A DNA stretch of 64,000 nucleotides from DASUPK01 sp963743575 (GCA_963743575.1 CAVUQC010000007.1:930001-994000); one strand, 5' to 3'; shown: positions 25,669 through 33,812, counted from the stretch's first letter. Notes: a model not told the origin generated them from the sequence alone. Program-made: numbers and translations.

Positions 25669-26642
25669 GGGTCGCCGTCCTCAAGGGAGGAAGCTCGCTG
25701 GAGCGAGGAGTATCGCTCCGGTCGGCGGCCCGCGTCGAGGATGCGGTCGCCGCCCTCGGCCACGAGGCGCTGGGTATCGACGTGGGGCCAGAGCTGGTCA
25801 GCCGGCTGCGCACCGAGCGCCCGGACGTCGTCTTCATCGCTCTCCACGGTCCCGGGGGTGAGGACGGGACCGTCCAGGAGCTCCTCGAGATCCTCGACCT
25901 CCCCTACACCGGGCCCGGCGTCGCCGCGTGCGCGCTGTGCATGGACAAGGTCGCGGCGAAACACGAGATGAGAGCGGCCGGGCTCCCGACGCCCGACTGG
26001 GCGGCCTTCAACTCCACGGCGTTCCGCGAGCTCGGGGCCGCCGACACCCTCGAGGAGATCGAGGAGCAACTCGGCTTCCCCCTCGTCGTGAAGCCCGCGA
26101 GCCAGGGCTCCTCGCTCGGCGTCGAGTTCGCCTCCTCACGGGAGGAGGTCCCGGAGGCATTGGTCGCCGCCTTCAGCTACGACGACCGCGTGCTGCTGGA
26201 GCGCTACGTCAAGGGCCGCGAGCTCGCCGTCGGCATGCTCGGCGCCGACGCGCTGCCGGTGGTCGAGGCGATTCCGCGTGAGGAGGACTTCTTCAACTTT
26301 GAGGCCCGCTACGAGATCGGGCGCACCGAGTACGTCTGCCCGGCGGACTTGGACAACGACGAGACCGAGCGGGTCCGGGAGCTTGCTGGACGGACCTACG
26401 AGACGCTCGGCTGCGCCGGCTTCGCGCGGGTGGACCTGATGCTCGGCGATGACGGGCCGCAGGTCCTCGAGGTGAACGCGATTCCGGGTCTCACCGACAC
26501 CAGCCTCTTCCCGATGGCCGCCGAGGCGGCGGGGATCGGGTTCACCGCCTTGGTCGATCAGATACTCGCCTCAGCGAGGGACCGCCCTGCGGTAGGGACG
26601 ACGCTTCGCCATCAGGCGGGCCCGCTACCCGCAGGGTCCTGA
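25665..26642 (+). CDS. ddl: D-alanine-D-alanine ligase, paralog 1
   Basis: ATP-grasp ligase making D-Ala-D-Ala for peptidoglycan. 325 residues. Seen: KGGSSLERGVSLRSA, LHGPGGEDGTVQELLE, CMDKVAAKH, VKPASQGSSLGVEF, FFNFEARYEIGRTEYVCP, LEVNAIPGLTDTSLFP. The last dozen residues (RHQAGPLPAGS) are encoded by a structured repeat, so the natural C-terminus may have been extended. The gene is coupled to an aminotransferase. A second ddl lies at 55879. Confidence 0.92.
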   Translation: MRVAVLKGGSSLERGVSLRSAARVEDAVAALGHEALGIDVGPELVSRLRTERPDVVFIALHGPGGEDGTVQELLEILDLPYTGPGVAACALCMDKVAAKHEMRAAGLPTPDWAAFNSTAFRELGAADTLEEIEEQLGFPLVVKPASQGSSLGVEFASSREEVPEALVAAFSYDDRVLLERYVKGRELAVGMLGADALPVVEAIPREEDFFNFEARYEIGRTEYVCPADLDNDETERVRELAGRTYETLGCAGFARVDLMLGDDGPQVLEVNAIPGLTDTSLFPMAAEAAGIGFTALVDQILASARDRPAVGTTLRHQAGPLPAGS

Positions 26643-26674
26643 CCTGCCGAAAACGTCGGCGTCGCGGGCCCTAG
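26603..26674 (+). repeat. Structured intergenic repeat, copy D (short)
   Basis: Begins GCTTCGCCATCAGGCGGGC and ends CCCTAG. Outer arms GGGCCCGC (about 26619-26626) and GCGGGCCC (about 26664-26671). Inner hairpin GCCGA...TCGGC near 26645-26660. It encodes the last residues and stop of ddl on the plus strand and contains the stop codon of the DUF151 gene (26671-26673, minus). Confidence 0.7.
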
Positions 26675-27171
26675 ACCTCGCCCTCGCCCGAGGCGAAGTC
26701 CTCGGGGGTGACGTTGTCCAGGAAGTCCTTGAACTTCTCGACGACCTGCTCCTGGTCCTCGACCTCCTCGCCTTCGAATTCGATCGCCGATTCCTCGATC
26801 ACGTCGTCGGCGGCGAAGATCGGCGCCGACGTGCGGACCGCGAGGGCGAGGGCGTCCGAGGGGCGGGAGTCGATCTCGAGCTCCGAGCCGTTCATCGAGA
26901 TCGTGATGGAGGCGAAGAACGTATTGTCCCGCAGCTCGGTGACCGAGACCTTCTCGCACTTGGCCTCCATCTGATCGAGCACGTCGGAGAGGAGGTCGTG
27001 CGTCATCGGCCGAGGGGTCGATGCCCCCTGCAGCTTCATCAGGATCGCTGCCGCCTCGGGGTGGCCGATCCAGATCGGCAGGAACTTGTTGCCATCCACC
27101 GTCTTCAGCAAGACGATCGGCTGCTTGCCGACCATGTCGAAACTCACTCCGTAGATGGTCATTCTCTGCAC
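26671..27171 (-). CDS. Bifunctional nuclease family protein (DUF151)
   Basis: 166 residues. The N-terminal MTIYGVSFDMVGKQPIVLLK, LPIWIGHPEAAAI, RPMTHDLLSDVLDQM and DSRPSDALALAVRTSAPIF are the conserved BFN/DUF151 segments. The acidic C-terminal tail (EEVEDQEQVVEKFKDFL) includes a UvrBC-like helix. Plant and bacterial members have been reported with RNase and DNase activity; the physiological role is unclear. Start at ATG 27171 or 27162. Its stop codon lies in the edge of repeat copy D. A TATAAT box sits upstream. Confidence 0.88.
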   Translation of the reverse strand: MQRMTIYGVSFDMVGKQPIVLLKTVDGNKFLPIWIGHPEAAAILMKLQGASTPRPMTHDLLSDVLDQMEAKCEKVSVTELRDNTFFASITISMNGSELEIDSRPSDALALAVRTSAPIFAADDVIEESAIEFEGEEVEDQEQVVEKFKDFLDNVTPEDFASGEGEV

Positions 27172-27198
27172 GCAGGTCTCCTCGGGGCGTCCGCACGG

Positions 27199-27204
27199 AT
27201 TATA
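27199..27204 (-). promoter_or_regulatory. -10 box TATAAT of the DUF151 gene
   Basis: Perfect TATAAT on the minus strand, 28 bp before the ATG at 27171 (37 before the alternative). CGAGGAGACC lies between and could serve as the ribosome-binding site. No -35 match is visible at 16-18 bp. Confidence 0.55.
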
Positions 27205-27247
27205 GGAGCGGTCCGAAGCGCTCTCCCCGCGTGGGACAATCGGCGCG

Positions 27248-27694
27248 ATGCCGGAGTGTCGTCAACAGACGTTCATCGACGCGCCGATCGACCTGGTCTG
27301 GGACCTGGCCTCCGACCCGGAGCGGCAGACCGAGTGGTGGCCGGACACGATCACCTTCGAGTGCATCGACGGCGACTTCGAGCAGGGCTGCCACATCCGC
27401 AACGTCCAGTCCCGCCCCTGGCCGATGTCAGACCTGGAGACGACGCTCGAGGTGAACGAGATGGTCCCCGGCAAGGAGCTGACCATCCGCTGCATGGACA
27501 CCGGGACCTATACCCGCGCGGTCCTCACCGAGGGGCAGGGTGGGACCTTCATGGAGATGGAGGCCGGCAGCGACCCGACGAACCTGGTCGTCCGGCTCCA
27601 GGTCGCGATGGGCGGCGAGCGGATGTTCCGGCGCTGGGTCGAGCACGCGCTGGAAGGGATTCGCAGTGCCGCGGAATCTGCCGTGCTCGAATAA
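27248..27694 (+). CDS. SRPBCC-family (START-like) protein
   Basis: 148 residues, a single helix-grip domain: FIDAPIDLVWDLASDPERQT, then beta strands (FECIDGDFEQGCHIRN, LEVNEMVPGKELTIRC) and a long C-terminal helix. Members bind hydrophobic ligands or act as polyketide-cyclase-like proteins; the ligand is unknown. GACAAT ends 7 bases before the ATG and no ribosome-binding site is seen, so the transcript may be leaderless. Divergent from the DUF151 gene. Confidence 0.8.
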   Translation: MPECRQQTFIDAPIDLVWDLASDPERQTEWWPDTITFECIDGDFEQGCHIRNVQSRPWPMSDLETTLEVNEMVPGKELTIRCMDTGTYTRAVLTEGQGGTFMEMEAGSDPTNLVVRLQVAMGGERMFRRWVEHALEGIRSAAESAVLE

Positions 27695-27807
27695 TGATCC
27701 ACTGCGCTTCCGGGCACGCCCCCATGCCCCCCGGGAAACACTTGGTTCTGTGCACGCGGAGCCGGGTAGAGTGAATTCCTTTCGCCGACCAGTCCGACTT
27801 ATTTTTG

Positions 27808-28887
27808 ATGGCGACCGCCGAGCGTCCACAGATGATCGAAGTCATTACGGAGAAGGACGCCCTGGACCGACTTCTCCCCAGTTGGGCTCGTCTTGCCGCG
27901 GGATCTGCAACTTCCATGACCCAGGACGCGATCTGGTCATCTGCCTGCGCCGAAACCATCGACGCTGGCCTTCCGCTTGCAGTGGTGGTGGTCGGCACCG
28001 TCGAGAAGCCGCGAGCTATCGCTCCGCTGGTCCAACGCGGGGCCCAATTCGAATTGCTCGGCGCCGATACGCTGCATGAGCCCTCCGAGCTACTAGCCGA
28101 GGACGGCGATGCACTTCGCGAGCTGGCGGGCGGCATCGCCAGTCTGCGGAGGACCGTTGTGCTCCATCGATTGCCCGTCGCCTCCCCATCGGTTCGCGCC
28201 CTCAAACAGGCATTTCGCCCTTTCGGGCTCGTTGTCGCCCGCACCTCTTACGGACATGGCGTAATCCCGCTGGATGAGAAGTGGAAACTGCCGGAGGGGC
28301 GCCTCAGCAAGCGCCGCGCGAGCGACTTGCGCCGAGCGCGGCGCCGCGCCGAGGGCGAGGGCGAGGTCGAGGTCGAGCTGCTCACCCCTGAGGTGTCAGC
28401 GGTGAACGACCTGCTCGATGAGGCCTTCGCTATCGAGGCCCGGAGCTGGAAGGGCCGGGAGGGGACCGCCCTCGCGGTTGACACCGAGCGAGGTGCCTTT
28501 TATCGCCGCTACTGCGGCTCAGCAGCCGAACGCCAACAGCTTCGGATCGCCTTCCTGCGACTGGGCGGTCGCCGCGTCGCCATGCAGCTGGCCGTGGAGT
28601 GGGACTCTAGGTTGTGGCTTCTCAAGATTGGCCATGACGACGACGTCAAGCGCTGCTCGCCAGGCATGCTGTTGCTGTTGGAGGTGGTGCGCGCCGCCGC
28701 CGCGGACGGGCTGGAGACCGTCCAGCTGCTGGGTGGGATCGAACCCTGGACCACGATGTGGACTCAGGAGGTCGACGAGTGCGTGACGGTGGCAGCGTAT
28801 CCGCCTGGCCCGCGCTCCCTACCTGCCGCTGCGAGACACGTTCGCGCCGCGGCTCATTCCCGCCGTGAGGGCCGCCGCCGCTCTTGA
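27808..28887 (+). CDS. CelD/BcsL-like GNAT acyltransferase
   Basis: About 359 residues. A variable N-terminal half (residues 1-150) is followed by an Acetyltransf_6-type GNAT/FemAB-like domain: LSKRRASDLRRARRRAE, IEARSWKGREGTALA, FYRRYCGSAAERQQLRIAFLR, and LKIGHDDDVKRCSPGMLLLL. Such proteins occur in exopolysaccharide and cellulose clusters and transfer acyl groups to sugars or amino groups (family knowledge). Start ATG 27808, or TTG 27805. The next gene starts within its stop (4-base overlap), showing tight coupling with a PRODH-like protein. The 113-bp upstream spacer is less GC-rich and has no strong promoter. Confidence 0.75.
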   Translation: MATAERPQMIEVITEKDALDRLLPSWARLAAGSATSMTQDAIWSSACAETIDAGLPLAVVVVGTVEKPRAIAPLVQRGAQFELLGADTLHEPSELLAEDGDALRELAGGIASLRRTVVLHRLPVASPSVRALKQAFRPFGLVVARTSYGHGVIPLDEKWKLPEGRLSKRRASDLRRARRRAEGEGEVEVELLTPEVSAVNDLLDEAFAIEARSWKGREGTALAVDTERGAFYRRYCGSAAERQQLRIAFLRLGGRRVAMQLAVEWDSRLWLLKIGHDDDVKRCSPGMLLLLEVVRAAAADGLETVQLLGGIEPWTTMWTQEVDECVTVAAYPPGPRSLPAAARHVRAAAHSRREGRRRS

Positions 28888-29699
28888 AGGTCGCCGCCGC
28901 CGTCAAGCAGCGGGCAGCTCGACGCTATATGGCAGGGCCCCGTCTGGCGGACGCCCTGAAGCGTGAGCAAGAATTGCGTGACCGTGGACTGACGACAGTC
29001 GTCGGGTACTGGAACCCGGACGGTGAGGACCCGGATGTCGTCAGTCAGACCTACGGCGCAGCCCTTGATGCACTGACGGGCCGTCTCGGCGTACAGCTCG
29101 CCTGCAAGCCGCCCGCGGTGATGCTCGACGCTGGGCGTCTTGACACTCTGGCGAAGCTCGGACGCCGTGCCGCCGTGCCGCTGCATTTCGATTCGGTCGG
29201 CCCTGAGGTCGCGACTTCCGTGCTGGAGGCGGCGGTCACCGCTGGAGCCGGAGCCACCCTGCCTGGACGCTGGTCACGAAGTCCAACTGATGCCGACTCA
29301 CTGACATCAACGGAGCTGCCGGTGCGGGTGATCAAGGGCCAGTGGCCTGACCCAGGAGCGCCGGACCGCGATCCCCGCAAGGGCTTCCTGGCCGTGATCG
29401 AGCGACTGGTGGGCCGAGCCGCTCCGGTCGCGGTCGCCACGCATGACGGCCCGCTGGCGGCCGTAGCGCTCCGCCGCCTGCAGGCTGCCGGTACACCGTG
29501 TGAGCTGCAGCTGCTACTCGGGTTGCCTGCGGCGCCGTCCCTAGCCGCAGCGCGCGACGCTGGAGTTGGCGTCCGAGTCTACGTTTCCTACGGAACTCCC
29601 TACCTCCCATACGCATTGCGCTCAACACACCGACACCCGTTGCTGGCCTTCCGCCTTGCCGTCGATCTCTTGCGCAGCTCCAGGCGAGAGGCTTTTTAG
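28884..29699 (+). CDS. Proline-dehydrogenase-like barrel protein of uncertain substrate
   Basis: 271 residues, TTG start, matching the FAD-binding PRODH barrel core. Seen: LPVRVIKGQWPDP (Lys151, cf. VRLVKGAY), VATHDGPLAAVALRRL (His187), CELQLLLGLP (Gln209) and VRVYVSYGTPYLPYALR (from 230). Canonical enzymes continue with a double-arginine YLxRRLxE motif that binds the proline carboxylate; here it reads YALRSTHRHP, keeping one Arg. The flavin-site residues look kept while the substrate site has changed, so it may oxidise another imino or amine compound. Coupled to the acyltransferase upstream; tRNA-Ile follows. Confidence 0.7.
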   Translation: MKVAAAVKQRAARRYMAGPRLADALKREQELRDRGLTTVVGYWNPDGEDPDVVSQTYGAALDALTGRLGVQLACKPPAVMLDAGRLDTLAKLGRRAAVPLHFDSVGPEVATSVLEAAVTAGAGATLPGRWSRSPTDADSLTSTELPVRVIKGQWPDPGAPDRDPRKGFLAVIERLVGRAAPVAVATHDGPLAAVALRRLQAAGTPCELQLLLGLPAAPSLAAARDAGVGVRVYVSYGTPYLPYALRSTHRHPLLAFRLAVDLLRSSRREAF

Positions 29700-29714
29700 A
29701 TAGTCCGGGGTCGA

Positions 29715-29788
29715 TGGGCGATCCTGGACTCGAACCAGGGACCTCGTCCTTATCAGAGACGCGCTCTAACCAACTGAGCTAATCGCCC
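29715..29788 (-). tRNA. tRNA-Ile (anticodon GAT)
   Basis: Minus-strand cloverleaf. Acceptor GGGCGAT pairs with ATCGCCC, discriminator A, no encoded CCA. D-arm GCTCAGTTGGTTAGAGC, anticodon loop CTGATAA (GAT), T-arm CCTGG-TTCGAGT-CCAGG. It stands alone rather than in an rRNA spacer. A TAGAAT -10-like box at 29799-29804 (minus) overlaps the parB stop. Confidence 0.96.
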
Positions 29789-29801
29789 GCGGCCGCGGAT
29801 T

Positions 29802-30662
29802 CTAGCCACGCCGGCGCAGGCGACGGGCGAGGGAACCCAGCTCAGAGAGATCGTCGAAGTGAAGCTCCGCCCTGACACCGTTTCCGGCGCGCCGCACCTT
29901 GACGTCCTGGCCGAGCGCCGTGCCGAGCGTGTCCTCCGCATCCGCCATGGCGGCCCGCTCCTCAGCCGAGATGCGGCCACCGGTGCTCGCCTTCTTGCGG
30001 CTCGTCCCGCCGCCGGCATGGCGCTCGGTCTCGCGGACGGACCATCCCTTGGCCGCGGCCTGCTTGGCCAGTCGGGCGCGCCTGTCCTGGTCGGAGACCT
30101 GGAGAATCGCCCGGCCATGGCCCTCGGTGAGCTCCTGCCGCTCTAGCAGGGAGAGGACCGGGTCGGGGAGGTCGAGAAGGCGGATCAGGTTGGAGATCGC
30201 CGCGCGGCTCCGGCCCACCCGGCGGGCGAGCTCCTCCTTGGAGATGCCCAGATCGTCGACGAGGGCGGCGCAGGCGCGCGCCTCCTCAACCGGATTGAGG
30301 TCCTCTCGAACCATGTTCTCGATCAGCGCCGCCTGCAGGCGCTCGTCCTCGGGGGAGGTCCGGACGACTGCGGGAACGCGGTCGATGCCAGCCTTCTGCG
30401 CCGCTCGCCAGCGCCGCTCCCCGGCGACGAGCTCGTAGCGGCCGTCCTCGAGCGGGCGGACGATCAGCGGCTGGAGCAGCCCGACCGAGGCGATCGAGCC
30501 GGCGAGGGCGTCGAGCGCGGCAGCGTCGAACTTGGCGCGCGGCTGGTCCGGATTGGGCTCGATCTGGGTGACGTCGAGCTCGCGAAGCTCGGGCCCGCCG
30601 GCGGAGCTCTCCGGCAGGATCGCCGCGAGCCCCCTGCCCATCCCGCGCTTGCGCTCAGCCAT
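29802..30662 (-). CDS. parB: Chromosome-partitioning protein ParB
   Basis: CTP-dependent DNA clamp that loads at parS and organises the origin. 286 residues. Seen: RGMGRGLAAILP, QPRAKFD, CTP-binding GERRWRAAQKAG, ENMVREDLNPVEEA, helix-turn-helix ISKEELARRVGRSRAAISNL, and a C-terminal dimer region. Start ATG 30662 overlaps the parA stop by 8 bases. I found no parS-like GTTTCACGTGAAAC in the window. Confidence 0.95.
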   Translation of the reverse strand: MAERKRGMGRGLAAILPESSAGGPELRELDVTQIEPNPDQPRAKFDAAALDALAGSIASVGLLQPLIVRPLEDGRYELVAGERRWRAAQKAGIDRVPAVVRTSPEDERLQAALIENMVREDLNPVEEARACAALVDDLGISKEELARRVGRSRAAISNLIRLLDLPDPVLSLLERQELTEGHGRAILQVSDQDRRARLAKQAAAKGWSVRETERHAGGGTSRKKASTGGRISAEERAAMADAEDTLGTALGQDVKVRRAGNGVRAELHFDDLSELGSLARRLRRRG

Positions 30663-31425
30663 CGACGGCTCCGAGAGCGAGGACCTCGTCGGCGAGCGCG
30701 CGGTAGGCCTTCGAGCCGGAGGACCTCGCATCGTGCTCCGAGACCGGGATGCCGTAGCTGGGGGCCTCGGCGACGCGCACGCTGCGCGGGACCACCGTCT
30801 TAAACACCCGGGCGGGCAGGTGCTCGCGGAGCTCCCGTTCGACATCCTTGGAGAGCCGGGTGCGATCGTCGTGCATGGTGATCAGCACGCCCGCGATCTC
30901 CAGGTCCGGGTTGAGTTCGCGGCGGACCAGCTTCAGGGTGTCGAGGAACTGCACCAGCCCCTCCAGCGCCAGATACTCGGCCTGCACCGGGACGATCACC
31001 TTGTCGGCGGCCACCAGCGCGTTGACGGCGACCGGGCCGAGTGACGGAGGGCAGTCGAGGAGCGTGTAGGCGAAGCGCGAGCGAACCGGGCCGAGGCCGT
31101 CCCGCAGCCGTGTCTCGTAGCCGCTGAAGCGCGGCAGCTCCACCGCGGCGCCGGCCAGATCCACATGCGCGGGGACCACCCACAGGTTGTCCGGGCCGGC
31201 CGGCCGGGCCGCCTCGGCGACGGAGACCTCACCGGTAAGGCAGTCATAGGAGGACGGCGTCGAGTCCTTCGGCAGTCCGAGCGAGACCGTCGCGTTGCAC
31301 TGGGCGTCGAGGTCGACGATCAGCGTCTGCTGGCCGTCGCTCGCCACGAAGGCGCCCATGTTGACGGCGGTCGTCGTCTTGCCGACGCCGCCCTTCTGGT
31401 TTGCGATCGCGTAGACGGTTCCCAT
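30655..31425 (-). CDS. parA: Chromosome-partitioning ATPase ParA/Soj
   Basis: Deviant-Walker ATPase that moves ParB-parS complexes. 256 residues. Seen: IANQKGGVGKTTTAVN (deviant P-loop), LIVDLDAQCNAT, TLLDCPPSLGPV and the VPVQAEYLALEGL segment. Start ATG 31425 chosen because the family starts just before the P-loop; longer frames run into rsmG. A short inverted repeat (GTTCGGGTC/GACCCGAAC, 31433-31461) lies just upstream, inside the end of rsmG. Confidence 0.95.
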   Translation of the reverse strand: MGTVYAIANQKGGVGKTTTAVNMGAFVASDGQQTLIVDLDAQCNATVSLGLPKDSTPSSYDCLTGEVSVAEAARPAGPDNLWVVPAHVDLAGAAVELPRFSGYETRLRDGLGPVRSRFAYTLLDCPPSLGPVAVNALVAADKVIVPVQAEYLALEGLVQFLDTLKLVRRELNPDLEIAGVLITMHDDRTRLSKDVERELREHLPARVFKTVVPRSVRVAEAPSYGIPVSEHDARSSGSKAYRALADEVLALGAVDG

Positions 31426-31439
31426 ACGAATGGTTCGGG

Positions 31440-32117
31440 TCAGAGCTGTTCGGACCCGAACGGGCGCTTCGCCGCCATCCCGGGCCGGCGCGGCAATCCG
31501 TTCGGAGTCGGTCCATTCTTGCGGAGCAGGTGGATGTGTCTGTCGCGGCTGCCCGGATAAGGCCGCACGCTCCGGATCTCGACCGGCTCCATGGCGAGCC
31601 GTGGGGCCGCTCGTTCGAGCTCCGCCTCCTCGGTCTGCGAGCGCGCGCCCTTCCACGCAACGAGCACGCCGTCCTCTCGAAGCAGCGGGGAGGCGAGCTC
31701 CGCCAGCACCGCGAGCGAGCCGATCGCGCGGGCGGTGACCGCGTCGTGGGCCTCGCGGCCCCAGCCGGCTGCCCACTGCTCGGAGCGCTCGCAGACGACG
31801 CTGGCGTTCTCGAGTCCCATTCGGGCGACCGCGTCGCGGAGGAACTCGCACTTCCGCCCGACCGACTCGATCAGCCCTACCCGGGCTGCGGGCAGGCAGG
31901 CGGCCAGGACGAGGCCGGGCAGTCCTGCTCCGCTGCCGAGGTCGGCGATGGCGGATGCCCGGGCGAGCTCATCCACCTCCAGGCCGCTCAGTGAGTCCTC
32001 GATGTGAACCTCGCGAGCCCGCCCCACCGTGGACGCGGCGACCGGCGCGCGCGGGTCGGACAGCAGCTCGAGCAGAACCTCGAGCGCCGGCTCCGCCGCG
32101 CCGGGCGCGGCGCTCAA
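31440..32117 (-). CDS. rsmG: 16S rRNA m7G527 methyltransferase
   Basis: 225 residues, TTG start overlapping the jag stop by 4 bases. Seen: REVHIEDSLSGLE, SAM motif IADLGSGAGLPGLVLA, RVGLIESVGRKCEFLRD, VTARAIGSLAVLAELA and LVAWKG. Methylates G527 of 16S rRNA; loss gives low-level streptomycin resistance in other bacteria. The C-terminus (PGMAAKRPFGSEQL) is longer than usual and overlies an inverted repeat before parA. Confidence 0.94.
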   Translation of the reverse strand: MSAAPGAAEPALEVLLELLSDPRAPVAASTVGRAREVHIEDSLSGLEVDELARASAIADLGSGAGLPGLVLAACLPAARVGLIESVGRKCEFLRDAVARMGLENASVVCERSEQWAAGWGREAHDAVTARAIGSLAVLAELASPLLREDGVLVAWKGARSQTEEAELERAAPRLAMEPVEIRSVRPYPGSRDRHIHLLRKNGPTPNGLPRRPGMAAKRPFGSEQL

Positions 32118-32611
32118 TCGGAGACGAGGGGCGCGACGACCACGTAGCGGTTGGGCTCGTCGCCCTCGCTGTAGGTCTCGATCTCGGTGCGGTCGCGGAG
32201 GTGCTCGTGCACGACCCGGCGCTCGTTGGAGCCCATCGGGTCCATCTCCACGGCCTCACCGTGGCTCAGCGCGTCCTCGGCCGCCATGTCGGCTCGCCGC
32301 CGCAGCGACTCCCCCTGGCGGCGGCGGTAACCGGCGGCGTCGACCGTCACGCGCTTGCGGTCCTGCCGGCCCCGGTAGGCGGCCTGATAGGAGAGCAGCT
32401 GGATCGCGTCGATCGTCTGCCCGTGCCGCCCGATGAGCAGGCCGACGTCCTCGCCCTCGATGTCCGCATGAATCTCCTCCTCCCCCTCCTCGACCGCAAC
32501 AGAGGCCTCGAGCCCAAGCTCCTCCAGGATGCGCTCGAGCATGACGCGCACGCGCTCGGCCGGCTCTTCCGGCAGCACGGTCGGCTGAGATTCGACTCCT
32601 CCTTCGGCCAC
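32114..32611 (-). CDS. jag: Jag/KhpB RNA-binding protein (KH-R3H)
   Basis: 165 residues. An acidic N-terminal part, then a KH domain with GLLIGRHGQTIDAIQ and an R3H domain around MDPMGSNERRVVHEHLRD. The N-terminal Jag_N domain seen in Firmicutes is absent. An RNA-binding protein encoded beside yidC in most Gram-positives, linked to division and small-RNA handling there. Coupled to rsmG by 4 bases. Confidence 0.92.
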   Translation of the reverse strand: MAEGGVESQPTVLPEEPAERVRVMLERILEELGLEASVAVEEGEEEIHADIEGEDVGLLIGRHGQTIDAIQLLSYQAAYRGRQDRKRVTVDAAGYRRRQGESLRRRADMAAEDALSHGEAVEMDPMGSNERRVVHEHLRDRTEIETYSEGDEPNRYVVVAPLVSD

Positions 32612-32720
32612 GCTGGCAGTCTAGTTCCGGCGGCCGTGGCCGGGGGTTCCTGGCCAGTGACCTCAAAACGGATCTAGGGTCGGTGGACGGGGACCGCCGA
32701 GCGCGGGCGCCCGTCCCTGA
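32612..32720. other. Spacer between yidC and jag with a hairpin
   Basis: 109 bp. GGACGGG (32685-32691) and CCCGTCC (32710-32716) form a 7-bp stem ending just before the yidC stop codon. It could attenuate transcription from yidC into jag on the minus strand. No T-tract. Confidence 0.35.
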
Positions 32721-33461
32721 CTACTTGCGCCGCTTGCGCTTCCGAGGCGGAGGTGGCGGCGGCTTCGAGGCCCGCACCTCCTCGGGCGTCGGCACGGCCG
32801 GCAGCGGCCAGACGAAGTGGATCACCGTCTGCTGCATGACCTGCCAGAGCCCGCTGGCGATGAAGTAGACCGCGATCCCCGCCGGTGCGTTGGGAATCAG
32901 GAAGACGGTCACCAACGAGAAGACGCCCGCCATCAGGTAGCGCTGCGAGTTGCCGCCGGTGGTCGGCGAGGGGTTGAAGAAGAGGAGAGCGAAGGTGCCG
33001 GCGACGGCGAGGATGACGAGCACGACCGCCTCGGCGCCGGTCGGGTGGGCGGTCAGATCCGAGACGAAGAGCCAGCCGGAGTTGCCGACCTCGGTCTTGA
33101 ACTCGCTGCTTCGCAGCAGCGCGTAGAGCGCGATGAAGACGGGGAACTGGAAGACCAGGGGCAGGCAGGCGGAGAGCGGGTTGACGCCGTGCTCCTGGAA
33201 GAGCGACATCTGCTCGCGCTGCATGCGCTGCTTGTCGTCCTTGTACTTCTCCTGGATCTCCTTGAGATACGGCTGCAGCGCCTGCATCTCGCGCATCCCG
33301 TGCATCGACTTGAGAGTGAACGGCAGGACCACGATCCGCGAGAGCCAGGTGATCAGGACGATCCCGATGCCCCAGGCGAGACCGACGTCATTGTGGAGCC
33401 ACTTCAACACGTCGTTGAAGAGGTCGATCAGCGGCTGGAGGATGTGGGCTTCGAGGAACAT
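32721..33461 (-). CDS. yidC: Membrane protein insertase YidC
   Basis: Inserts membrane proteins with or without SecYEG. 246 residues, five helices, Gram-positive type without the large periplasmic domain. Seen: LITWLSRIVVLPFTLKSM with the conserved groove Arg, the cytosolic hairpin MQALQPYLKEIQEKY, NPLSACLPLVFQFPVFIALY, and VFLIPNAPAGIAVYFIASGL. The tail is proline-rich then strongly basic (PPPPPPRKRKRRK), fitting ribosome binding. No lipoprotein Cys at the N-terminus. Confidence 0.95.
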   Translation of the reverse strand: MFLEAHILQPLIDLFNDVLKWLHNDVGLAWGIGIVLITWLSRIVVLPFTLKSMHGMREMQALQPYLKEIQEKYKDDKQRMQREQMSLFQEHGVNPLSACLPLVFQFPVFIALYALLRSSEFKTEVGNSGWLFVSDLTAHPTGAEAVVLVILAVAGTFALLFFNPSPTTGGNSQRYLMAGVFSLVTVFLIPNAPAGIAVYFIASGLWQVMQQTVIHFVWPLPAVPTPEEVRASKPPPPPPRKRKRRK

Positions 33462-33497
33462 GGCGATGGAGTTCTACGTCAGATCGGCTCCGTTGGT

Positions 33498-33812
33498 CTA
33501 TTCGGCCGCGGTTTTTGTGGTCGCCGGCGCCGGCGAAGCCGAGCTGAGCCTGCGTTCCGATCGCGTCCGGGTGCCTCGGAAGAGCGTCCGATCCGAGAGC
33601 TCGTCGACCCCGCCGTGACTCCAGGGATTGCAGCGCAGCACGCGCCAGCCGGCGAGGATCGGGCCGCGGATCGGGCCGAGCTCGCGAATCGCCTCGACGG
33701 CGTAGTTGGAGCAGGTCGGGTAGTACCGGCAGCGAGGGACCATGGCGGGGGAGATCAGGCGCTGGTAGAGCCTGATCGCGGAAATCAGCAGCCCGGACAG
33801 AAACCGTTTCAC
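33498..33812 (-). CDS. yidD: Membrane protein insertion efficiency factor YidD
   Basis: 104 residues. Seen: LISAIRLYQRLISPAM, CRYYPTCSNYAVEAI (three Cys signature) and GGWRVLRCNPWSHGG-like GWRVLRCNPWSHGGVD. The tail after residue 75 is longer than usual and low in complexity. Overlaps rnpA by 4 bases. Confidence 0.93.
   Translation of the reverse strand: MKRFLSGLLISAIRLYQRLISPAMVPRCRYYPTCSNYAVEAIRELGPIRGPILAGWRVLRCNPWSHGGVDELSDRTLFRGTRTRSERRLSSASPAPATTKTAAE

Noticed and set aside
28884..29699. Calling this gene putA/proline dehydrogenase outright
   Set aside because: The double-arginine substrate motif is not intact and no P5C dehydrogenase is near, so only a PRODH-like call is supported.
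29700..29801. tRNA-Ile as a proven integration site for a genomic island
   Set aside because: No integrase gene and no duplicated tRNA 3' end were found in the window.
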